Shown one piece after another: positions 53,901 to 62,522 of a stretch of DNA of 64,000 nt. The position numbers and the translations under genes are program-made. Location: contig CALUWI010000001.1 of NCBI GenBank assembly GCA_944324465.1, forward strand, positions 159,023 to 223,022, written 5' to 3'. The stretch's first letter is position 1; every line of letters starts with the position of its first letter. The notes below the pieces were generated by a model that did no database searches, was not told where the DNA came from, and saw only the letters and a program-made list of their open reading frames with translations. Source of the stretch: an uncultured Mucispirillum sp. Its GTDB lineage: Bacteria > Chrysiogenota > Deferribacteres > Deferribacterales > Mucispirillaceae.

Positions 53901-53933
53901 AGTTTTAAGTAATGTTCTTCTGCTTACTTCCAA
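50922..53933 (-). CDS. fdnG: Tat-exported formate dehydrogenase, catalytic molybdopterin subunit (Cys type)
   Basis: About 1003 residues. I place the start at the TTG at 53933, because GGGAGGTG lies six bases upstream; the longer frame (to 53948) would place this site inside the gene. Twin-arginine signal EVSRRTLLKTTAAGAGLSL, then the 4Fe-4S site CTFCACGCGMVGYVK..GGLCSKGASM (about 48-90). The active-site segment ARLCHSSTVPALTAAFGRGAMTN has Cys (TGC) where E. coli FdnG has selenocysteine. Later NPLVTSPNLN and the dinucleotide-binding C-terminal domain (VLCTSAVSEHWCSGAYTRNVPWL) are complete. Oxidises formate in the periplasm. Confidence 0.93.
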   Translation of the reverse strand: MEVSRRTLLKTTAAGAGLSLAGFGFNIPSVKAAVKGFKLDDAKEYTSICTFCACGCGMVGYVKEGKMINLEGDSDHIVNEGGLCSKGASMSVIPNSDSRNLTPKYRAPKSDRWVDISWDEAIDKIASKIKQVRDDNWIAQETDNGKTYNVNRCDALSFVGGAQVHNEECYLMTKMTRMLGVSFLEHQARLCHSSTVPALTAAFGRGAMTNSWQDLKNAKAILIEGSNAAENHPMSAKWIMRAKAQGAVVIHVDPRYTRTSKLADIHAQIRPGTDIAFLGAVINYILETESYDKDYLLTHTNAAVLVSKDYDFNDGLFSGYNEETHSYNKKKWAYQLDASGKPKFADLTHPDSVMMKMREFYKRYDLQTASSITGIPADDIKKIAEVMINNRPGTVMYALGMTQHTVGVQNIRSFTVMQFLLGNVGKPGSGINALRGEPNVQGSTDFAVLFNYFPGYLSTPNHKQQTLDEWTKDSGTFRRKFMVNLMKSWFGENANAENDFCYPLMPKINTNQNYSIYRIFETALEKQMKFLYIMGQNPLVTSPNLNIVQAGLEKLEMLVVADPFMTETACFWQKREGVDPVNIDTEVILLPAASFLEKEGTLINSSRLVQWRNAGLEPLGEAKPDIEIIDMLFQKIREKYSASTEEKDKIFKLANWNYPADNRSDTVLKEINGYNIKTGKLLNGIGEIQADGSTSTGCWVYAGVYANGENQTLRKDFQTDPGNFGIFPKYAWTWPGNIHILYNRASCDKNGNPYDENIKLIWWDKNAKKWTGYDIPDVPAATDGPDTANGQKPFRMSAEGIGRLFGGVYADPEAGGTLPRDVSYVTSDGPFPEFYEPVESPTKNILHENVASNPCLIYPRVKGFQEIGDKKDFPYVLCTSAVSEHWCSGAYTRNVPWLNELVKETFIEMPVALAEKLGIKNGEKVKVSSARGEIEVKAMVTNRIHTLNINGEECTVVWMPYNWGFKGLSSAASTNLLTIDAGDPNTWIQETKACLVNVVKAGA

Positions 53934-54395
53934 AGTAGCACCTCCCAATATTACTTGGAGAAAGAATGCTTAGCATATTTAACTTCATAAGGAATAGAAA
54001 ATCTGACTGCTGCATAAATATACAAAAACAATCTTTTTCCTCTTATTAAATTATCACATTTTTTTTATTTTTACAAGAGATAAAATTATTAATAAATTAT
54101 CGCACTAAATTATATATAATTATTTATCATCTTATTTATCAATATGTTATAAATAAAATTATCTTACAATACATTTTCATTTATAGAATTTTTTAAACAT
54201 TATATAACAATGTTTTATACATAATAATAAGTAATAATTTTTTTAAATATACACATTTTAATAATTTATCTGTATTTTCTATAGACATAAATAAGGAACA
54301 ATATTGAATTTAAATAAAAAATTAAAAATAATATATTTTCTATAAAAAAATTTTAAGATAATAGTATAATATATTTCTTCAAAATAAAACATTAT
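53934..54395. other. Upstream region of the formate dehydrogenase operon
   Basis: 462 very AT-rich bases without a supportable ORF. It must hold the operon promoter; no FNR-type or sigma-54 site was recognised with confidence. Confidence 0.45.
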
Positions 54396-54838
54396 ATATA
54401 AAATACTGCTTCACCCCCATTTTTTTGAAACTATAATTAAAAATACTAATTTATAATAAACTTAGTAATTATTATTTATGTATTTGTAGTATATTTTAAA
54501 CTATCTTACCGCCGCAAATCTCATAAATCAAGTTTTCGTTATTTCATTTCTTATGCTCCAATTCCTTAAACATTCGCTGTTTTTTCTCCACAGCAACTGC
54601 AACTCGCTATCGCTCAGACAATCAGCTTGCTAACCGTTCCAAAAAAACAGCTCATAAGAAATTAAGTCGCAAAGAGAATGAAATAACATGGGTGCATTCT
54701 TTAAAAGCGGATATAATGTCATATTAATATATACTTATTTTTAAGCTCTATTTTTAATTCTAGTAAATATTTTATTTTAATTATTATATAGTTATTAGCA
54801 TTATTGTAAAAAAATGGGGGTTAAGCAGATATAAAATA
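54396..54838. repeat. 10-bp target duplication around MITE copy 2
   Basis: ATATAAAATA at 54396-54405 is repeated exactly at 54829-54838, directly abutting both ends of the element. Confidence 0.8.
54406..54828. mobile_element. MITE-like element, copy 2 (423 bp)
   Basis: Ends are near-perfect inverted repeats over 21 bases (CTGCTTcACCCCCAT plus T6 on the left; the right end reversed has one difference, a for c). Same orientation as copy 1 and alignable throughout. The core 54538-54687 is bounded by GTTATTTCATT / AATGAAATAAC; inner stems are TTTCTTATG / CATAAGAAA and GCTGTTTTTT / AAAAAACAGC. No coding capacity. Confidence 0.85.
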
Positions 54839-55000
54839 ATTATTTTAATGGTGATAATGATAAAAATATTATACTATAAAAATACTATAAATTTAAAATA
54901 TTCTTAAATATGCCGGCTTAATTTATACAAAATCTCTATATATTATATATAATGACAGTTTTAATTTATAAATTATTTATATATAACTGCATATTATATA
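54839..55000. other. AT-rich spacer before coaD
   Basis: No gene or clear structure seen. It lies downstream of coaD, the last gene of the leftward lipid cluster; TATATTATATATTATAT repeats are simple-sequence DNA. Confidence 0.4.
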
Positions 55001-55477
55001 TTATATATTATATTTTTCAATTAGTCTTTTACATACTGGTTCTGGTACAAGGCTTGATACATCGCCTTTATTGTATGCTATATCCCGCACTATTGTTGAA
55101 CTTAAAAATAAATACCTGCTGCCTGGCACCATAAAAATTGTTTCTACATTATTATTTATGCTTCTGTTTGCAAAAGCCATCTGAAACTCATATTCAAAAT
55201 CTGATACGGCTCTTAAACCGCGGATAATATATGCAGCTTTTTTTGACTGCATATAATCTACTAAAAGTCCATTAAATGATTCTACTATTATATTATCATT
55301 ACCAGCAAATACTTCCCTTATCATCTCTACTCTTTCTTCTAAAGTAAATAAATGCTTTTTATTTATATTTTCTGAAACTGCAATATATAGCTTATCGCAG
55401 AATTTTGCTGCCCGCTCTACTATATCTTTATGACCTAAAGTGAAAGGGTCAAATGAGCCTGGGTATACTCCTGTCAT
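55001..55477 (-). CDS. coaD: Phosphopantetheine adenylyltransferase
   Basis: 158 residues. Fourth step of coenzyme A synthesis. Nucleotidyltransferase motif GVYPGSFDPFTLGHKDIVERA with the GHxDI form of HxGH at the start, INKKHLFTLEERVEMI, IIRGLRAVSDFEYEFQMAFANR and the late YLFLSSTIVRDIA. Normal length. Four bases after rsmD; last gene of the cluster. Confidence 0.95.
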   Translation of the reverse strand: MTGVYPGSFDPFTLGHKDIVERAAKFCDKLYIAVSENINKKHLFTLEERVEMIREVFAGNDNIIVESFNGLLVDYMQSKKAAYIIRGLRAVSDFEYEFQMAFANRSINNNVETIFMVPGSRYLFLSSTIVRDIAYNKGDVSSLVPEPVCKRLIEKYNI

Positions 55478-55481
55478 ATAC

Positions 55482-56015
55482 TTACTCCTTAATATAACGC
55501 AGAAATCTGATTATTGTATCACCATATCTGCGTTCATCAATTATCTCAAATTTCTCATGGTTTATAAATTCAGTTTTATAAAATTCTTCATATAATATTA
55601 TGCCGTCATCTTTTAAAATATTGCTGCTGCTGACTGATGCAAGCACTTCATTAGTTTTATACATATTATATGGCGGGTCAAAAATAATTAAATCATACTG
55701 CTTGTTGAGTGTTGTGCATATTTTTAAATAATCGCCTTTATATATATTATATGTGCCTTTTTCCATTAAAGCTGTATTCATTTTTAATGCAGTAATATCT
55801 TTATCTATAAAATCAATATGAGCTGCACCTCTGCTGTATGCCTCTATTCCTAATGCTCCAGTTCCTGCAAAAGCATCTAATATTTCAGGGTAATCCTGCA
55901 TATCAGATATTATAGAAAATACTGCAGAACGAATCTTATCAGTTGTTGGCCGCGTCTTTGAGCCTGCTGGCGAATGAAGCTGCCTGCCCTTTAATAAACC
56001 GCTTACTATCCTCAA
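55482..56015 (-). CDS. rsmD: 16S rRNA (guanine(966)-N2)-methyltransferase
   Basis: 177 residues. MRIVSGLLKGRQLHSPAGSKTRPTTDKIRSAVFSII, then the SAM site ILDAFAGTGALGIEAYSRGA and the N6/N2-type catalytic motif IIFDPPYNMY (DPPY). The start lies inside the radical SAM gene (77-base overlap). Conserved rsmD-coaD order. Confidence 0.93.
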   Translation of the reverse strand: MRIVSGLLKGRQLHSPAGSKTRPTTDKIRSAVFSIISDMQDYPEILDAFAGTGALGIEAYSRGAAHIDFIDKDITALKMNTALMEKGTYNIYKGDYLKICTTLNKQYDLIIFDPPYNMYKTNEVLASVSSSNILKDDGIILYEEFYKTEFINHEKFEIIDERRYGDTIIRFLRYIKE

Positions 56016-56943
56016 GGTAATTTCTCCTTATTTCTATACATATATCTTTAAAGTCATCTTCTTTAATATCCGGGTATATTTCATAATTTTTACTAAATAT
56101 TTTTCTGCCGGTTTTTTTAAAGCCTGAATATCTGACTTTTCCACCCATATCCATATATAAAAGCATTATAAATGTTTTTACAATATCGCCAAAGGATTTA
56201 TGGTGTGCACCTGCTGCTATCTGACCGCTTTCTGCTGCATCTTCTGGCAGCCCCATGCGTATTACCTGCACCTGCTCTGCTGTAAAATGAGCATACATGC
56301 CGCCTGCTGCTAATATCATATCTGCTAAATCTGTACCCTTATATTCTCCACTTAAATATAAACCGTAAAGAGCCGTATTTTTCAGCACTTGAGTAGGATA
56401 AATTCTTGCTGTCTTTATATTTTTCTTAGCAAGAAGTGCTGCATCATCTATACAGGAATATAAACTCTGCTTATACATTCCAGCCATAAGCTGAACACCG
56501 CAGTCTGTAATATTTAATATATCATCTACTGCTTTTTCTGCCTGCACATTTGTATAAGGTCTGCCGTTTGCTTCTAACACATTATTATCAAGGCTTTGTA
56601 TGCCAAGCTCCACAAGTGAAATGTTATAATCTTTAATCTCTGATAAAGTTTCACTGTTTATTGTATCAGGTCTTGTGGAAAAGCGAATTTTTTTAAACCC
56701 GTTATCGTAAGCAAGCCTGTATAAACTTTCCCTTTCCTGCCTTTTGACTGCTGCAAAGTTGCCGCCGTAATATGCAAGTTCATCATAAGATAAACCGTAA
56801 GAAAGCCATGTTTTTATCTGGTTTTCTGCCAGACTTATAAGGTTGTTTTCTGCTTTTACACCGCTTATTGCCTGCTGGTCGCAAAATATACACTTGTTGC
56901 CGCAGGAAGCAAAGGGAAGAAATACTGGTAGGATTTTAGCCAT
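55939..56943 (-). CDS. Radical SAM protein (Elp3-like)
   Basis: 334 residues. Near the N-terminus the cluster motif is CGNKCIFCDQQ (Cys-x3-Cys-x2-Cys). YYGGNFAAV, FSTRPDTINSETLSEI and LVELGIQSLDNNVLEANGRPYT resemble the Elp3/HemN-type core, and ARIYPTQVLKNTALY follows. There is no acetyltransferase domain. Proteins of this type are commonly found next to rnc in anaerobes; substrate unknown. It overlaps rnc by 8 bases. Confidence 0.85.
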   Translation of the reverse strand: MAKILPVFLPFASCGNKCIFCDQQAISGVKAENNLISLAENQIKTWLSYGLSYDELAYYGGNFAAVKRQERESLYRLAYDNGFKKIRFSTRPDTINSETLSEIKDYNISLVELGIQSLDNNVLEANGRPYTNVQAEKAVDDILNITDCGVQLMAGMYKQSLYSCIDDAALLAKKNIKTARIYPTQVLKNTALYGLYLSGEYKGTDLADMILAAGGMYAHFTAEQVQVIRMGLPEDAAESGQIAAGAHHKSFGDIVKTFIMLLYMDMGGKVRYSGFKKTGRKIFSKNYEIYPDIKEDDFKDICIEIRRNYLEDSKRFIKGQAASFASRLKDAANN

Positions 56944-57646
56944 TTTTACTTTGATACTGCTTTAAAGCCAGCGTTGCCGCCTGCTTTTCTGCCTCTTTTT
57001 TACTTCTGCCCTGACCTTGTGTTTTCATTACACCGCATACATCCACTTCCACAAAAAATGTTTTGTTGTGCTCTGGACCTGTGGCAGAAATTAATGTGTA
57101 TTCAGGCAGTCTGCCAAAATCACGCTGGCATATCTGCTGCAGCTGAGTTTTTGCATCACGAAAAGAGTTGCTCTGAACTGCCTCTATTATAAAGTCTTCA
57201 AGTAAATTTAATACTATTGTTTTTACTTTATCATAACCGCCGTCTAAATAAACAGCTGCCATTATAGCTTCAAAAATATCTGCTACTATTGCTTTTTTTA
57301 TATTATCAACACCATTAAATTCACTTTTGCCTAATAATATATTACTGCTTAAATCAATTTTTTTAGATATTTCAAAAAGAGCCGATGAATTTACTATGTA
57401 TGCTCTTAATATAGATAAATCACCCTCTTGAAAATCTGGGTATTTTTTAACAAGATATTCTGTGATTACAAGCTCTACTACTGCATCGCCTAAAAATTCA
57501 AGCCTTTCATAGTTGTAATCAAGACTGTTATCATGAGCATAAGAAGAATGAGTAAGGGACCGTAAAAGCAGCCCCTTATCATTAAATGTATAATTTATTT
57601 TTTCTTCAATATTTGCAATATATGTGCTGGATATATTATTCAACAT
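56936..57646 (-). CDS. rnc: Ribonuclease III
   Basis: 236 residues. Catalytic motif [20 protein letters not shown] (about 45-64) with the acidic metal ligands, second acidic cluster [17 protein letters not shown], and C-terminal double-stranded RNA-binding domain (about 160-230, [18 protein letters not shown]). Complete. It overlaps fabF by 11 bases, as in the common acpP-fabF-rnc order. Confidence 0.96.
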   Translation of the reverse strand: MLNNISSTYIANIEEKINYTFNDKGLLLRSLTHSSYAHDNSLDYNYERLEFLGDAVVELVITEYLVKKYPDFQEGDLSILRAYIVNSSALFEISKKIDLSSNILLGKSEFNGVDNIKKAIVADIFEAIMAAVYLDGGYDKVKTIVLNLLEDFIIEAVQSNSFRDAKTQLQQICQRDFGRLPEYTLISATGPEHNKTFFVEVDVCGVMKTQGQGRSKKEAEKQAATLALKQYQSKNG

Positions 57647-58877
57647 ATTTTTTAAATACTAAAGATGCATTTGTTCCGCCGAAACCAAATGAGTTAGATA
57701 AACCATACTCCATTTCATGTTGAACAGCTTTATTTGGTGTATAGTCTAAATCACATTTTTCGTCCTGATTATCAATATTGATTGTAGGTGGAACGATACC
57801 TTCATTTACTGCCATCATAGTAATAATACCTTCAACAGCACCAGCTGCACCAAGAAGGTGGCCAGTCATAGATTTAGTTGAACTGATTTTTACTGTTTTT
57901 GCAGCATCGCCAAATACATCTTTAATAGCCATACTTTCTAATACATCCCCTGCTGGAGTTGATGTACCGTGAGTATTAATATAGCCTATTTTATCTGGAG
58001 TGATGCCTGCATCTTTTACAGCTGCAGCCATACATCTTCTTGCACCATTACCGTCACCTGCAGGAAGTGTAATGTGGTATGCATCACTGCTCATGCCGTA
58101 GCCTACTACTTCGCCTAATATTTTTGCACCTCTTGCTTTTGCATGCTCTAAACTTTCAAGCACAAGCACACCGCCGCCTTCACCTATTAAGAAACCATCT
58201 CTATCTTTATCAAATGGACGGCTTGCTTTTTCAGGTTCATCGTTGCGTCTTGATAATGCTCTCATATTAGCAAAACCTGCAACAGCAAGTGGAGTAATAG
58301 CAGCTTCAGAACCGCCAGATACCATAATATCTGCATCGCCTCTTTCTATAATGCGGGCAGCATCACCTATAGAGTGAGTACCTGTTGCACAAGCAGTTAC
58401 TATGCTTATGTTTGGTCCTTTTAATGAATATTTAATAGAAACAAGACCGTTTGCAATATTAATAATAGCACCAGGGATAAAGAATGGAGATACTTTTTTG
58501 TAACCGCCTGCAAGATATGCTTCCTGAGTATCTTCAATAACTTTAAAACCACCAATACCTGCACCTATGCAGCAGCCTGCTCTGTCATGGTCAAACTGAA
58601 AAGTATCAAGACCAGCCTGTTTAATAGCTTCTTCTGCTGCAGCAAGAGCATAAAAGCAGAAATAGTCATATTTTTTTACATCTTTTTTATCAACATAATT
58701 TTCTGGATTAAAATTTTTAACTTCAGCAGCAATTCTTACTGGGAATGTAGAAGCATCAAATTTTGTAATATAACCTGCTCCGCTTTTACCAGCAATTAAG
58801 TTTTCCCAAGTTTCTTTAACTGAATTACCTAATGGTGTTACACACCCCATACCTGTTATAACAACTCTGTGTTTCAC
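57636..58877 (-). CDS. fabF: 3-oxoacyl-ACP synthase II
   Basis: 413 residues. Condensing enzyme of fatty acid elongation. Catalytic Cys in [20 protein letters not shown] (about 165), His in [12 protein letters not shown] (about 305) and His in [19 protein letters not shown] (about 341), plus the C-terminal [17 protein letters not shown]. Normal length. Downstream of acpP, separated by 126 bases including acpP's terminator, so partly independent expression is likely. Confidence 0.97.
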   Translation of the reverse strand: MKHRVVITGMGCVTPLGNSVKETWENLIAGKSGAGYITKFDASTFPVRIAAEVKNFNPENYVDKKDVKKYDYFCFYALAAAEEAIKQAGLDTFQFDHDRAGCCIGAGIGGFKVIEDTQEAYLAGGYKKVSPFFIPGAIINIANGLVSIKYSLKGPNISIVTACATGTHSIGDAARIIERGDADIMVSGGSEAAITPLAVAGFANMRALSRRNDEPEKASRPFDKDRDGFLIGEGGGVLVLESLEHAKARGAKILGEVVGYGMSSDAYHITLPAGDGNGARRCMAAAVKDAGITPDKIGYINTHGTSTPAGDVLESMAIKDVFGDAAKTVKISSTKSMTGHLLGAAGAVEGIITMMAVNEGIVPPTINIDNQDEKCDLDYTPNKAVQHEMEYGLSNSFGFGGTNASLVFKKYVE

Positions 58878-58981
58878 GGCTCCTCCAAAACGAAAAAAAA
58901 TAAAGAATAAGACTTATATATTACAATTAAAAATTATAATATATAAAGCTTATTTCTAATATACAGACATTATATATAAAA

Positions 58982-58999
58982 AGGGCGGATATACCGCCC
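58982..58999 (-). terminator. Terminator after acpP
   Basis: GGGCGG-TATAT-CCGCCC stem followed by T5 on the minus strand; 4 bases after the acpP stop codon. Expected to make acpP RNA more abundant than fabF RNA. Confidence 0.85.
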
Positions 59000-59003
59000 A
59001 TAA

Positions 59004-59243
59004 TTATTTTGCGTTAGCTTTAATAAAATCAATTGCGTCTTGAACTGTTTTGATTTTAGTAGATTCTTCATCAGGAATTTCAATATCAAATTCGCTTTCA
59101 AGTTCCATAATAAGTTGAACTGTATCAAGAGAATCTGCACCTAAATCATCAATAAAAGATGCTTCGTTTGTAACATTAGCTACATCATCAACTTTTAATT
59201 GTTCTGCAATAATTTCTTTTACTCTTTTTTCAATGTCTGCCAT
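59004..59243 (-). CDS. acpP: Acyl carrier protein
   Basis: 79 residues, acidic. [20 protein letters not shown] carries the phosphopantetheine-bearing Ser (about 38). Start behind GAGGAGG. Between fabG and fabF in the usual order. Confidence 0.97.
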   Translation of the reverse strand: MADIEKRVKEIIAEQLKVDDVANVTNEASFIDDLGADSLDTVQLIMELESEFDIEIPDEESTKIKTVQDAIDFIKANAK

Positions 59244-59292
59244 TTTATTTCCTCCTCACAGAAATAATATTTTATCCCTTGCGGGTTTATTT

Positions 59293-60042
59293 TTATAAGT
59301 ACATACCACCGTTTAAGTGCAGTGTCTGACCTGTCATATAATCAGAAAGCGGGCTTGCAAGATATACTACTGCATTTGCAATATCTTCAGGCTTGCCTAA
59401 TGATTTTAAAGGAATTTTTTCCATATATGCAGCTTTCACATCATCAGAAAGTGATGCTGTCATATCAGTTTCTATAAATCCTGGAGCAACAGCATTTACT
59501 CTAATACCACGAGATGCACATTCTAATGCTGCAGATTTTGTCATACCAATAATACCTGCTTTTGTAGCAGAATAATTAAACTGACCTGCATTACCAGCAA
59601 AGCCTACAACACTTGATATGTTTATAATTTTGCCGTAACGGTTTTTCATCATACCTTTTACCGCTCTCCTTGTGCATAAGAAAGCCCCTTTTAAGTTAAC
59701 ATCAATAACAGAGTCCCATTCTTCTGTTTTCATACGCATAAGAAGATTATCTTTTGTGATACCTGCATTATTAACTAAAATATCTACAGGACCAAGGCTT
59801 TTTTCAACAGCAGAAAACATTTCTTCTACTTCTGCTTCAACATTAACTCTTGCCTTAAATATTTCTGCTTTGCCGCCGTTTTTTCTAATAAGTTCAGCAA
59901 CTTCTACTGCAGATGCTTCACTGCTTGAATAGTTAACTGCAACAGCTGCACCATTTTCTGCTAAAGCTAAAGCAATAGCTTTACCTATACCGCGGGATGC
60001 ACCAGTTACAAGTGCCACTTTATCTTTTAACATATCTTTCAT
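59293..60042 (-). CDS. fabG: 3-oxoacyl-ACP reductase
   Basis: 249 residues, SDR fold: VALVTGASRGIGKAIALALAENG, VNNAGITKDNLLMRM, ISSVVGFAGNAGQFNYSATKAGI (Ser-Tyr-Lys) and VAPGFIETDMT, ending in the usual GGMYL-type tail. An ATG at 60033 is an alternative start. It begins one base after the fabD stop codon. Confidence 0.96.
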   Translation of the reverse strand: MKDMLKDKVALVTGASRGIGKAIALALAENGAAVAVNYSSSEASAVEVAELIRKNGGKAEIFKARVNVEAEVEEMFSAVEKSLGPVDILVNNAGITKDNLLMRMKTEEWDSVIDVNLKGAFLCTRRAVKGMMKNRYGKIINISSVVGFAGNAGQFNYSATKAGIIGMTKSAALECASRGIRVNAVAPGFIETDMTASLSDDVKAAYMEKIPLKSLGKPEDIANAVVYLASPLSDYMTGQTLHLNGGMYL

Positions 60043-60043
60043 T

Positions 60044-60958
60044 TTATAATTTACCTAAATCATCTACAGTTGATATATTTATAGTTTCAACTGTTTTATT
60101 AATTTTTTTAATTAAACCCGTTAATACGCTTCCTGCACCTACTTCAATAAAAGTAGTAACACCTGCAGCAACCATATTTTCAACTGACTGTGTCCATTTA
60201 ACAGTACCTGCAACCTGACGAATAAGTGCATTTTTAACTTCTACACCTGTTTTTTCTACTGCTGCATCTATGTTATTCATTATAGGAATATTTAAATCAT
60301 TTATTGCTGTATTATTTAAATATTCTGCCATAGCATCTTTAGCTGGCTGCATAAGTGAGCAGTGGAATGGAGCAGAAACAGGCAGTGGTACAACTCTTTT
60401 TGCACCTGCAGTTTTAAGTTCTTCACCAGCTTGAGCAACAGCATCTGCACTTCCTGCAATAACTACCTGACCAGGACAATTAAAATTTGCAGGCTCTACT
60501 ATAAAGCCAGTTTTTGAAATACCAGCACATACTTTGCTGACAGTATCTTCATCAAGTCCAAGGACAGCACTCATCGCACCAGCACCAACAGGAACAGCAC
60601 TTTGCATAAATTTACCTCTGTTATGCACTGCTTTAACAGTTTCTTCAAAAGATAAACCGCCTGCAGCATAAACTGCACTGTATTCGCCTAAAGAGTGGCC
60701 TGCAAAAAAAGCCGGCTGCACTTTGTCTTTAATAAGCGACCATATAGATGCACTCATTGTTACAAGAGCTGGCTGAGTGTTTTGAGTAAGTTTTAAATCA
60801 TTTTCTGGGCCATTAAACATAATATCAGACAGGCTGTAACCTAATGCCTTGTCTGCATTTGAGTAAAATTCTTTTACGCTGTCAAACTTATCATAAAAAT
60901 CTTTACCCATACCTACAAATTGTGACCCTTGTCCGGGAAATACAACAGCTACTGACAT
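60044..60958 (-). CDS. fabD: Malonyl-CoA:ACP transacylase
   Basis: 304 residues from the ATG at 60958, chosen because GGAG lies nine bases upstream. FPGQGSQFVGMGKDFYD at the start, GHSLGEYSAVYAAGG with the catalytic Ser (about 89), and VSAPFHCSLM with the His. Transfers malonyl from CoA to ACP. First gene of fabD-fabG-acpP. Confidence 0.96.
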   Translation of the reverse strand: MSVAVVFPGQGSQFVGMGKDFYDKFDSVKEFYSNADKALGYSLSDIMFNGPENDLKLTQNTQPALVTMSASIWSLIKDKVQPAFFAGHSLGEYSAVYAAGGLSFEETVKAVHNRGKFMQSAVPVGAGAMSAVLGLDEDTVSKVCAGISKTGFIVEPANFNCPGQVVIAGSADAVAQAGEELKTAGAKRVVPLPVSAPFHCSLMQPAKDAMAEYLNNTAINDLNIPIMNNIDAAVEKTGVEVKNALIRQVAGTVKWTQSVENMVAAGVTTFIEVGAGSVLTGLIKKINKTVETINISTVDDLGKL

Positions 60959-61239
60959 AAGTTTCTCCATTAATATGGCTTACAAGATAAGATATAAATA
61001 TAATAAATTAAGACTAGAAAAAACTAGAATGGTGGCATTATCTGCCGTATAAAGACGAAAAAAATTGTTTCCTATATTGTAAGCGTATTTTTCTTATTTC
61101 TTATTTAATTTTACAAACAACATTTTGGCAGATTATCTGCCTTTTTTTAAGCCTTATTCTTTTATATATACTAATATTATACAGTAAAATTTATATAATA
61201 TCAATAATTCATTTTATTTATAATATTAACAATAATAAA
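60959..61239. other. Spacer where fabH would be expected, with an orphan hairpin
   Basis: 281 bases without an ORF. On the plus strand GGCAGAT-T-ATCTGCC followed by T7 lies at about 61131-61152, a terminator-like structure with no plus-strand gene upstream. A related ATCTGCC copy occurs near 61039. A direct repeat ACTAGAA lies near 61013-61030. The promoter of fabD must also be here. Confidence 0.5.
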
Positions 61240-62265
61240 TTAATAGTTTAATATACTTGTAAGAGAATCTTTTACATCTCCAACAATAGCTTCATTCATC
61301 TTACTTTCTGCAGCACGCATAGCCACTCTTATACCGTTTGCTACTGCTGTGTCATTAGATGAACCGTGACCTATTACACATACACCTTTAACACCAAGCA
61401 GTGGAGCACCGCCGTACTGAGCACCGTCTGTTTTCTTTTTCAAACTATTAAATGCTTTTTTAGAAAGTAATGCACCTATTTTAGATACAGTAGATGATAA
61501 CAGCTCTTGTTTAAGCATAGATGTCATATATTTTGCTACTGACTGGCTTACTTTTAATGCAATATTACCTGCAAAACCATCACATACCACAACATCAGCT
61601 TCGCCTCTAAATAATGCTTTTCCTTCTACATTACCAGTAAATTTGATAACATCAGTTTTTTTAAGGATAGGATACACTGCTTTTGTAAGCATATCCCCTT
61701 TTCCTTCTTCTTCACCATTACTTAAGAGACCAACTGTTGGATTATCGATATGAAGCACTTTTTTTGCGTATGCTGAACCCATAATTGCAAATGTAACTAA
61801 ATGTTCAGGACGGCAGTCCACATTTGCACCTACATCAAGCATGAAAAAATAGCCTCTTTCATTTGAAGCTGGAAGTATTGTGCCGATAGCAGGGCGTGCA
61901 ACCCCTTCCAGCAGACCTAATACTACCATTGAAACAGCCATAGCTGCACCGCTGTTGCCAGCTGTAAAAAATCCAGCAGCTTTACCGTCTTTTACAAGCT
62001 TTAAACCTATATGCATAGATGATTTGCGTTTACCACGGACAATTTCTGACGGATGGTCGTCCATAGCGATAAACTCATCAGTATGCACTATCTGTATTTT
62101 AGGCTGTTTCTGTTTAGTGCAGGCAGCAAGTTCTTTTTCGATAACTGCTTTGTCGCCCACTAAAATCACTTCCAGATTTGGTGTTTCATTAACAGCCTTA
62201 ACAGCACCTTTTACAACTTCGCTTGGGGCGTTATCACCGCCCATAGCATCAACAGCGATAACCAT
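61240..62265 (-). CDS. plsX: Phosphate acyltransferase PlsX
   Basis: 341 residues. Makes acyl-phosphate from acyl-ACP for phospholipid synthesis. MVIAVDAMGGDNAPSEVVKGAV at the start, GFFTAGNSGAAMAVSMVVLG, FFMLDVGANVDCRPEHLV, GLLSNGEEEGKG and VVCDGFAGNIALKVSQSV are the family landmarks. Two bases after rpmF, in the conserved rpmF-plsX order. Confidence 0.97.
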   Translation of the reverse strand: MVIAVDAMGGDNAPSEVVKGAVKAVNETPNLEVILVGDKAVIEKELAACTKQKQPKIQIVHTDEFIAMDDHPSEIVRGKRKSSMHIGLKLVKDGKAAGFFTAGNSGAAMAVSMVVLGLLEGVARPAIGTILPASNERGYFFMLDVGANVDCRPEHLVTFAIMGSAYAKKVLHIDNPTVGLLSNGEEEGKGDMLTKAVYPILKKTDVIKFTGNVEGKALFRGEADVVVCDGFAGNIALKVSQSVAKYMTSMLKQELLSSTVSKIGALLSKKAFNSLKKKTDGAQYGGAPLLGVKGVCVIGHGSSNDTAVANGIRVAMRAAESKMNEAIVGDVKDSLTSILNY

Positions 62266-62267
62266 GA

Positions 62268-62453
62268 CTATACTTCTTTAGTATCAGCCACTACTTTACG
62301 GCCTTTATATGTTCCGCAGCTAGGGCATACAGTATGAGCTTGTTTTAACTCACCACAGTTTTCGCATTTAACACCAAGAAGTGTAGATGGATGATGGTGT
62401 GACCTTCTCATACCTACTTTGCTTTTTGTTGTCTTGTGTTTTGGATTAGGCAT
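62268..62453 (-). CDS. rpmF: Ribosomal protein L32
   Basis: 61 residues: PNPKHKTTKSKVGMRRSHH, then two CXXC pairs, CENCGELKQAHTVCPSC, as in zinc-binding forms of L32. Between a DUF177 gene and plsX, the standard order. Confidence 0.97.
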   Translation of the reverse strand: MPNPKHKTTKSKVGMRRSHHHPSTLLGVKCENCGELKQAHTVCPSCGTYKGRKVVADTKEV

Positions 62454-62522
62454 TTTTGCTCTCCCTATTTTACCAAAATGGTTATTATTATTTTATATTG
62501 TTTACCAAAAATGGTTTATTTA

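Noticed and set aside
52000-54000. Selenocysteine (in-frame TGA) at the formate dehydrogenase active site
   Set aside because: The codon at the expected position is TGC (Cys), and no SECIS-like need arises.
47277-54405. Composite transposon carrying formate dehydrogenase
   Set aside because: Each MITE copy has its own different target duplication, showing independent insertions; no transposase is present.
39000-55000. CRISPR-like repeats
   Set aside because: No regular short repeat-spacer pattern; the repeats present are the two MITE copies and simple AT sequence.
60990-61035. FapR-type operator before fabD
   Set aside because: The ACTAGAA repeat only partly resembles the consensus, and FapR is mainly known from Gram-positive bacteria.
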